This document shows positions 6,557 through 11,284 of a stretch of DNA of 11,284 nucleotides, in pieces. The stretch covers positions 1 through 11,284 of the forward strand of contig JAUYSE010000123.1 of NCBI GenBank assembly GCA_030696465.1, written 5' to 3'. The notes below the pieces were generated by a model, which saw only the letters and a program-made list of their open reading frames with translations, was not told the DNA's origin and made no database searches. This DNA is from Legionellaceae bacterium. Its GTDB lineage: Bacteria > Pseudomonadota > Gammaproteobacteria > Legionellales > Legionellaceae. The translations under genes and the position numbers were made by a program. Numbering within the stretch: position 1 is the stretch's first letter; each line of letters opens with the position of its first letter.

Positions 6557-6585
6557 ATTCTAAGAAAATATTGGTCCGCGGTCAA
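6557..6585 (-). promoter_or_regulatory. Sigma70 promoter of tRNA-Asn
   Basis: On the minus strand TTGACC (6580-6585) and TAGAAT (6557-6562) are separated by 17 bases. The start site would be near 6550, a few bases before the mature 5' end of the tRNA. Confidence 0.7.
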
Positions 6586-6674
6586 GGAAAAACACAGTTA
6601 TCTCTATAATAAAAAATAATAAAGTGCTTTCTGGCCAAATAATCCCAATTTTTTTGTTATATAGGAACTATTCT

Positions 6675-6706
6675 CTCGGCCCTTCGACGGATGACCTAGG
6701 GGCGAG
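6675..6706. other. GC-rich hairpin between mutM and tRNA-Asn
   Basis: CTCGGCCC (6675-6682) pairs with GGGGCGAG (6699-6706) with one mismatch around 16 bases. On the plus strand a T6 run follows 14 bases later, and on the minus strand there is no T run, so it is not a clear terminator for mutM. It may be a transcript-end structure or a remnant. Confidence 0.3.
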
Positions 6707-6753
6707 GAGTTACGATTAATTTTTTCCGGGTTTTTAATATTGCAAATAGGTGG

Positions 6754-7584
6754 TTATAGGCAGTTCGTATCCAACTGACAATGAGCACAAAACACAGTAC
6801 TACGTTGACCTAGTTGTATCGATTGCAGAGGAGTAGCACATACCGTGCATGGTAATCCACCTCGGCCATATACATGCAATTTTTGTGAAAAATATCCAGG
6901 TTTTCCATCACTATTGACGAAGTCCTTTAGCGTGGTACCCCCTTGAGCAATCGCAGCTTTTAAAATTTTTTGAATGGCGTCAACGAGACGTTCGCATTGT
7001 GTTTGTGTAAGCAAACTCGAGCGTGTTAAGGGGTGAATATTGGCCAAAAACAGGGCTTCAGCCGCATAAATATTACCAATCCCGGTGACAATTTTACTAT
7101 TCATGATAAAGGGCTTAATGGCCACGTGGCGTTTTAAAGTTGTGTTCTTAAGGTATTGACCAGTAAATTGTGGATCTAGGGGTTCTATCCCCATGTTTTT
7201 GAGAAGAGGGTGCATGTACGGATCGTCTTCTGTCCAGAGTACGGCTCCAAAGCGTCTGGGATCATGGTAACGGAGTAAAAAATGATCGGAAAAAATAATA
7301 TCTACGTGATCGTGGCGTGTAGGGGACGTATGGTGTTTTAAAATTCTCAAGCTACCGGACATACCCAAATGTACAATCAATGTGCCTCGTGCGATGTGGA
7401 TTAATAAATATTTTCCACGGCGGGATAATTGGATTATTTTTTGTTGGTTTAAATGAGATTTTAAATTTTGAGGGATGGGCCAGCGTAATTGGGGATGTCG
7501 AATAATAACATCTTGAATAATAGCACCCTCGAGATGTGGAGTTAAGCCACGCATAATGGTTTCGACTTCGGGTAATTCAGGCAT
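6754..7584 (-). CDS. mutM: Formamidopyrimidine-DNA glycosylase (Fpg/MutM)
   Basis: This bifunctional glycosylase/AP lyase excises 8-oxoguanine and formamidopyrimidines in base-excision repair. The start at 7584 is required by function: the mature enzyme uses Pro2 of MPELPEVETI as its nucleophile. A frame extending to 7626 would bury it. The 276 residues match the usual length of about 270. Visible landmarks are Glu3, the conserved lysine in SRRGKYLL (about residue 57), the helix-two-turn-helix GIGNIYAAEALF (about 168-180) and a C-terminal zinc finger (CTVC, then CAHC, 16 residues apart). The ribosome site before the chosen ATG is weak. It is the first chromosomal protein gene beyond the tRNA and shows no sign of transfer. 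Confidence 0.95.
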   Translation of the reverse strand: MPELPEVETIMRGLTPHLEGAIIQDVIIRHPQLRWPIPQNLKSHLNQQKIIQLSRRGKYLLIHIARGTLIVHLGMSGSLRILKHHTSPTRHDHVDIIFSDHFLLRYHDPRRFGAVLWTEDDPYMHPLLKNMGIEPLDPQFTGQYLKNTTLKRHVAIKPFIMNSKIVTGIGNIYAAEALFLANIHPLTRSSLLTQTQCERLVDAIQKILKAAIAQGGTTLKDFVNSDGKPGYFSQKLHVYGRGGLPCTVCATPLQSIQLGQRSTVFCAHCQLDTNCL

Positions 7585-7758
7585 ACTATTGTATCGACGA
7601 AAGAATTTGCTAATATTGTAATCCATAAAATAAAAATCACCAGAAGATGTTATCTAGAGCTGTTCTATTTAATGATGGACATGGGGTTTTAGCCAGACTA
7701 CCGTAAGGATAGTTGACAGTATGTTTCTGAATTACGCTGGAGTTTCAGGGGATTTTAA

Positions 7759-8586
7759 ATGCTAAGATTTTATAAACAAGAAAAAGATGACAAATTAGTT
7801 ATCCCGGTGTCCTCACTGGACACCAATGCTGAGGTTGCTGTGGACGCGCCTTCCGGGGTCCGATTATGTTCTCTAGGAGACTCATCTTGTCTTTATTGGG
7901 ATGGTCTATCAGCGCTCCTTCGCAAAGGTGCCTACTATTTTGCGTGGAAGAACTACTATATCCAGCAGCCTGTAACCTTGGATAATTTAAAGGGAACGGG
8001 ATTTATGTTTTTTCAGATGATGCCATGCAGTGGTGAACATGGTTCTTCGCTTCAACATGATGTGGATGATGGCGCTAAGTTACATGTCGCTTTAAGGCCA
8101 GATAATCTACAGGCAGCATTTAATCCACTTTTGACCGTGCTCAGTGAGGAGGGGGTTCGCAGCTTTAAATTTATTTTGGCGCATAAACTGGAAGGACTTT
8201 ATGAGCAAGGGCAATTTGGGAAAATAGTGACTATTTATACTTATGGCATGACCCCCTCACAAATCAGTGCGCTTGCGAAAAAAATTGATAGGGTGCTCTC
8301 TGCGCTTGAGATTCACCCGGCAGAAAAAAGGGCAACTGATTGTGAAACACGTCAAGATTCACTGCTCGAGGATTGCAGATTTATCACCATCGCTTATCCT
8401 AGGGATGATTTAGTAAAATCCCCCCATTTGAGGGCGTCTATGTTGGATGTTCGGGATAGGTCAAGCAGAGGATCTACGAGCGTAAGCACAGAGGATGTTG
8501 AGACAATGTGGAGACAGCCATCATCCGTTAACGCGGATTCTTTGGTGGAGGCCAGAGGTTTCTGTTCACCTTTGAGTCTGATGTAA
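7759..8586 (+). CDS. Candidate OspF/SpvC-like phosphothreonine lyase (effector candidate)
   Basis: The 275-residue protein has no ready annotation and no signal peptide. An AGGGG ribosome site precedes the ATG. Its middle resembles SpvC/OspF/HopAI1, secreted enzymes that beta-eliminate phosphate from phosphothreonine in host MAP kinases. Against SpvC (recalled sequence), K107-L-H109 matches K104-F-H106, K137 matches K136 (general base), Y160 matches Y158, D200 matches D201 and R215 (YPRDDL) matches R213 (YRNEL). The gaps are nearly identical: 28 against 30, 23 against 22, and 55 against 55. The SpvC phosphate-binding R148 has no clear counterpart, so activity or substrate may differ. The last 60 residues are extra, rich in S and acidic residues, and end SPLSLM, compatible with a Dot/Icm-type C-terminal signal. 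The lyase fold call is inferred from motif order. The gene stands alone between mutM and ogt. Confidence 0.5.
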   Translation: MLRFYKQEKDDKLVIPVSSLDTNAEVAVDAPSGVRLCSLGDSSCLYWDGLSALLRKGAYYFAWKNYYIQQPVTLDNLKGTGFMFFQMMPCSGEHGSSLQHDVDDGAKLHVALRPDNLQAAFNPLLTVLSEEGVRSFKFILAHKLEGLYEQGQFGKIVTIYTYGMTPSQISALAKKIDRVLSALEIHPAEKRATDCETRQDSLLEDCRFITIAYPRDDLVKSPHLRASMLDVRDRSSRGSTSVSTEDVETMWRQPSSVNADSLVEARGFCSPLSLM

Positions 8587-8643
8587 TACATCCAATGCAA
8601 GTATGGAATCAATATTTACAATCTCAATAGATGTTTAACCTGT

Positions 8644-8658
8644 CCTAATCTGATTAGG
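8644..8658. terminator. Short hairpin between convergent genes
   Basis: CCTAATC and GATTAGG form a perfect inverted repeat around one base, in practice a 6-bp stem with a 3-base loop. GCGTGTTTT follows on the plus strand. It overlaps the ogt stop codon and could end the rightward gene, but the T tract is short. Confidence 0.35.
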
Positions 8659-9253
8659 GCGTGTTTTGAGGGCTCTGTGTAATACTGACTTCGTGCCCTA
8701 TTAGCCATTGTTTACGCGAAAATCCACCCGCATAGCCACCTAAATTACCATTATTATGAATCACACGGTGACAAGGAACAATAATCGCGAGTTGGTTTGC
8801 GCCATTGGCATTGGCAAGCGCACGAAAAGCACTAGGTTTTTTTATGCTTTGCGAAACTTCAGAATACGAGCGAGTTTCTCCATAAGGAATTTGTTTGAGT
8901 GCTTCCCATACTTGTATTTGAAAGGGAGTTCCCCAAAAAGATACTGGTGTTTTGAAATTTGTTAATGTTCCTTTAAAGTAATCGTGGATTTCATTTTGGA
9001 TTGAAAGAAGTGCCGGTGTTGAGCCGGGAAGAATGGCGGATTTAGTTTTTTTTCTTAAACGTTCAATGCTGCCTTCTAGGTTTTGACGCTCGATAAACTC
9101 CAGAAGATATAGATTAGCCTCATTAGCAATGGCTATCATTGTCCCTAGCGGTGTATCTAAGTAAGAGGCCGTTAAAATACGAGAGTGTCCTTGAGGAGCA
9201 TGTTTCTCTAATAGTATCTGGTAACACCGACGGTTATTTTCTATGGTGGACAT
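8654..9253 (-). CDS. ogt: Methylated-DNA--protein-cysteine methyltransferase (Ogt/Ada C-terminal type)
   Basis: This suicide enzyme transfers the methyl group of O6-methylguanine to its own cysteine. The start at 9253 is set by a strong AAAGGAG site 5 bases upstream; a frame open to 9334 would run into lpxC. The 199 residues hold the N-terminal domain (about 28-100), the winged-helix region (TPFQIQVWEALKQIPYGET, about 109-127), the arginine finger in FRALANANGAN (about 143-153), the active-site PCHR with Cys161 and the GGYAGGFSRKQWL tail (about 172-184). E. coli Ogt has about 171 residues; the extra N-terminal segment CYQILLEKHAPQG (10-22) resembles the opening of the Ada methylphosphotriester domain, but that domain is absent. 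The gene diverges from lpxC and converges with the gene at 7759. Confidence 0.9.
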   Translation of the reverse strand: MSTIENNRRCYQILLEKHAPQGHSRILTASYLDTPLGTMIAIANEANLYLLEFIERQNLEGSIERLRKKTKSAILPGSTPALLSIQNEIHDYFKGTLTNFKTPVSFWGTPFQIQVWEALKQIPYGETRSYSEVSQSIKKPSAFRALANANGANQLAIIVPCHRVIHNNGNLGGYAGGFSRKQWLIGHEVSITQSPQNTP

Positions 9254-9274
9254 AAAACTCCTTTGTGAAAGAGA

Positions 9275-9304
9275 TTGGCGATGGGAGTTAAAAGATGATA
9301 AAAT
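9275..9304 (+). promoter_or_regulatory. Sigma70-like promoter for lpxC-rsmE-trxA
   Basis: TTGGCG (9275-9280) and TAAAAT (9299-9304) are separated by 18 bases and end 28 bases before the lpxC ATG. They lie in the 79-bp gap shared with the divergent ogt gene. Confidence 0.45.
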
Positions 9305-9332
9305 GGTTGCATTTTTGGTGAGTGAGCAACGC

Positions 9333-10262
9333 ATGATTCGACAAAGAACCCTGCAAAAAGTAGTGCGTATACTTGGAGTGGGTTTACATTCTGGAGAGCA
9401 AGTTTCATTAAATATTCATCCAGCGCCTAGTAATACCGGTATTATATTTAGACGAACCGATATATCTCCGGTTCCTCATATCACGGCGCAATATGATAAG
9501 GTAGATGATGCGCGTTTATGTACGTCTTTGCAACAAGATGGCGTTAAAATAGGGACTATTGAACATTTAATGTCAGCATTTTCAGGATTAGGGATTGATA
9601 ATGCTTATGTAGATGTGGATGGAATAGAACTCCCTATTATGGATGGTAGTGCAGCACCTTTCGTTAAAGAATTACAACTGGCAGGCATTCAAGAGCAAGA
9701 GGCTCCTAAGCGATTTATTCGTATTTTGAATACTATCCGTGTCGAAGATGGCGACAAATACGTGCAACTATCCCCTTATGAAGGCTTTAAAGTAGTTTTT
9801 ACCATTGATTTTAAACATCCTTATTTTGTTGAAAAACCGAAAACTTTAGCGTTCCAGTTTTCCGGGTCCTCTTATATTGAAGAAATTTCTAATGCTCGAA
9901 CTTTTGGATTTTTATCCGATTATGAACAGCTTAAGGCTTGTAATTTAGCTAAGGGTGGCAGTCTAGAGAATGCAATCGTGGTGGATGATAATGGCATTAT
10001 GAATGAAGGTGGATTACGTTTTGATGCTGAGTTTATTGCACATAAAATTCTGGATGCAATTGGCGACCTCTATTTATTAGGGCATGGATTACTTGGGGTT
10101 TTTGAAGGGCATAAATCCGGACATGCATTGAATAATCGCTTATTGCGCGAGTTAATGATGCGTCCAAATGACTGGGAATATGTTTCTTTTGAGGACAGCA
10201 CTGAAACGCCCGTACATTTCAGTACATGGTGGCCCACTACGAGTTTGTTTGCAGAAGCGTGA
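9333..10262 (+). CDS. lpxC: UDP-3-O-acyl-N-acetylglucosamine deacetylase (LpxC)
   Basis: LpxC removes the acetyl group from UDP-3-O-acyl-GlcNAc in the cytoplasm, the committed step of lipid A synthesis. The start at 9333 (MIRQRTLQKVV) gives 309 residues, the usual family length. An open frame from 9243 overlaps ogt and is not a credible start. Zinc and catalytic residues are in place: Glu77 and His78 (GTIEHLMSAF), His237 and Asp241 (HKILDAIGDLYLLG) and His264 (KSGHALNN). The block FGFLSDYEQLKACNLAKGG (191-209) is also conserved. The ribosome site is weak. In many gammaproteobacteria lpxC closes the division and cell-wall cluster after ftsZ; here it is next to ogt and heads a run with rsmE and trxA. 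Its stop overlaps the rsmE start. Confidence 0.95.
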   Translation: MIRQRTLQKVVRILGVGLHSGEQVSLNIHPAPSNTGIIFRRTDISPVPHITAQYDKVDDARLCTSLQQDGVKIGTIEHLMSAFSGLGIDNAYVDVDGIELPIMDGSAAPFVKELQLAGIQEQEAPKRFIRILNTIRVEDGDKYVQLSPYEGFKVVFTIDFKHPYFVEKPKTLAFQFSGSSYIEEISNARTFGFLSDYEQLKACNLAKGGSLENAIVVDDNGIMNEGGLRFDAEFIAHKILDAIGDLYLLGHGLLGVFEGHKSGHALNNRLLRELMMRPNDWEYVSFEDSTETPVHFSTWWPTTSLFAEA

Positions 10263-10990
10263 GAATAATACGTATTTTTCAAGACGGAGACTACGCGCTC
10301 TCAGATAGAGTGCTGTTGTCTGCGCGAGCGGCGCATCATGTTGCGGTGGTGTTACGCATGAAGCCGGGTGAAAAACTGGTTTTATTTAGTGGAAATGATC
10401 AAGAATTTGATGCGGAAATAGTGGAACTTAGCTCAAAAAAAGTATGGGTCCAGATTTTGACTGCAAAAAAAATTTCTCGTGAATCCTCTCAAAATATTCA
10501 TTTAGTACAAGCCTTATCAAAACAAGATAGTTTTGAATGGTTGCTGCAGAAAAGCGTTGAATTAGGGGTGAATAGCATTACTCCGGTAATAGCGGATCAT
10601 TCAGTCGTTCGCTGGGAAGGGCCGCGGTTAGAGAAAAAAATGCAGCAGTGGCAAGGGATAATCATTGGAGCTTGTGAGCAATGTGGACGCAATGTTGTAC
10701 CGGTCTTACATGCCCCAAGAACTTTGTCGGCATATATCGCAGATCCGATGCGTAGCGCAGTTTTTTATGCTTTAATACCACAAGTAGCATTTACATGGAA
10801 AACCTATATCGCCGATGTTGCTGAGAATAAAGTGCTTTTTGTCGGACCAGAAGGCGGATGGTCCGCTGCAGAAATAAAGGCATTTGAGTGTTTTGGAGCA
10901 AAACCTTTATCATTGGGCCCCCGTATTTTGCGGACTGAAACCGCAGCATTAGTGGGGATTAGTCTTTTTCAAGCCTTATTTGAGGATTAG
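10259..10990 (+). CDS. rsmE: 16S rRNA (uracil1498-N3)-methyltransferase RsmE
   Basis: RsmE methylates N3 of U1498 in 16S rRNA within the 30S subunit. The chosen start is GTG 10259, which overlaps the lpxC stop as GTGA and suggests coupled translation; an ATG at 10226 inside lpxC would add 11 unlikely residues. The 243 residues match the family. The N-terminal PUA-like part (about 1-70) contains ARAAHHVAVVLRMKPG. The SPOUT/trefoil-knot domain shows LVQALSKQDSFEWLLQK (about 82-98), VGPEGGW (about 195-201) and LGPRILRTETAA (219-230), which form the S-adenosylmethionine site. An 6-base gap separates its stop from trxA. Confidence 0.93.
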   Translation: MRIIRIFQDGDYALSDRVLLSARAAHHVAVVLRMKPGEKLVLFSGNDQEFDAEIVELSSKKVWVQILTAKKISRESSQNIHLVQALSKQDSFEWLLQKSVELGVNSITPVIADHSVVRWEGPRLEKKMQQWQGIIIGACEQCGRNVVPVLHAPRTLSAYIADPMRSAVFYALIPQVAFTWKTYIADVAENKVLFVGPEGGWSAAEIKAFECFGAKPLSLGPRILRTETAALVGISLFQALFED

Positions 10991-10996
10991 AATATT

Positions 10997-11284
10997 ATGA
11001 GTGAACATATAAAAGCATTAACAGCGGCTGATTTTGATAAAGATGTATTACAATCCAGTAAGCCAGTTTTAGTTGATTTTTGGGCAGAATGGTGTGGTCC
11101 TTGTCGTGCTTTGGCGCCTATTTTTGAGGAAGTGGCTCTATCTCATGGTGCACAAGTGCTGTTTGGTAAAGTGAATATTGATGAGCATCCTTCGATTGCG
11201 GCAAAATACCAAGTCATGAGTATCCCTACTTTGATTTTATTTAAAGATGGTGAAGTGCATGCGACAAAAACCGGGTTACTGAGT
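10997..11284 (+). CDS. trxA: Thioredoxin (3' end outside window)
   Basis: The 96 visible codons start MSEHIKALTAADFDKDVLQ and cover nearly all of a protein of about 108 residues. The redox-active motif WCGPC (Cys33 and Cys36) and the cis-proline loop SIPTL (Pro77) are both present, with FWAEWCGPCRALAP typical of TrxA. It reduces protein disulfides in the cytoplasm and is itself reduced by thioredoxin reductase. A GAGGA ribosome site lies inside the end of rsmE, so the gene probably shares the lpxC-rsmE transcript. TrxA next to rsmE is not a standard pairing I can name; the order may be lineage-specific. The end of the gene lies past the window. Confidence 0.93.
   Translation, partial: MSEHIKALTAADFDKDVLQSSKPVLVDFWAEWCGPCRALAPIFEEVALSHGAQVLFGKVNIDEHPSIAAKYQVMSIPTLILFKDGEVHATKTGLLS

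Noticed and set aside
7585..7626. Upstream ATG for MutM with a slightly better ribosome site
   Set aside because: Fpg needs proline directly after the initiator methionine as its nucleophile, which fixes the start at 7584.
7713..7741. Perfect TTGACA as a promoter for the gene at 7759
   Set aside because: No acceptable -10 hexamer lies 16-18 bases downstream; the sequence there is GCTGGA.
9243..9332. In-frame N-terminal extension of LpxC upstream of MIRQRT
   Set aside because: It would overlap ogt and add 30 residues absent from the LpxC family; the family start is at 9333.
1..11284. CRISPR array, riboswitch or rRNA gene
   Set aside because: I saw no regular repeat-spacer pattern, no recognised riboswitch core and no rRNA sequence on either strand.

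Overview
The window looks like a gammaproteobacterial chromosome of the Legionella type. This rests on an AT-rich base composition, an lvrR/lvrA-like gene pair of the kind found in Legionella integrative conjugative elements (ICEs), an effector-like gene, and ordinary gammaproteobacterial housekeeping genes. The genus is an inference; no rRNA gene is present to confirm it.

Bases 1-6468 read as one end of a mobile island. A leftward gene cut by the window edge (LvrA-like, from 488) and a rightward CI-like repressor (LvrR-like, 666-1334) diverge around two matched 25-bp palindromes. They form a compact genetic switch. Next come a gene-poor stretch (1335-1690), an unrecognised ORF with its own sigma70-like promoter (1767-2273), and two IS3-family elements on the minus strand. 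The left element (2256-3442) has both inverted repeats, but its transposase carries an in-frame amber stop. The right element (about 3449-4732) has lost the end of its transposase at the junction with the first. Beyond them lies a 548-codon leftward gene (4736-6382) fusing an ABC/AAA ATPase to a DUF4435/TOPRIM-like part, the architecture of a single-gene PARIS-type anti-phage system. The island appears to end at the 3' end of a tRNA-Asn gene (6469-6544), where two 10-bp direct repeats and a small palindrome resemble integrase sites.

Bases 6545-11284 look like stable chromosome: mutM (minus), a rightward gene 7759-8586, ogt (minus), and a rightward run of lpxC, rsmE and trxA (the last cut by the window edge). 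mutM and ogt both repair damaged DNA. lpxC commits UDP-GlcNAc to lipid A, rsmE methylates 16S rRNA and trxA is a thioredoxin. lpxC and rsmE overlap by GTGA, and trxA follows at once, so the three are probably co-transcribed.

The two most interesting items are the fused ATPase-TOPRIM protein and the gene at 7759-8586. The latter has no obvious annotation, but its order and spacing of K, H, K, Y, D and R residues closely match the active site of the SpvC/OspF phosphothreonine lyases, which suggests a secreted effector that inactivates host MAP kinases.
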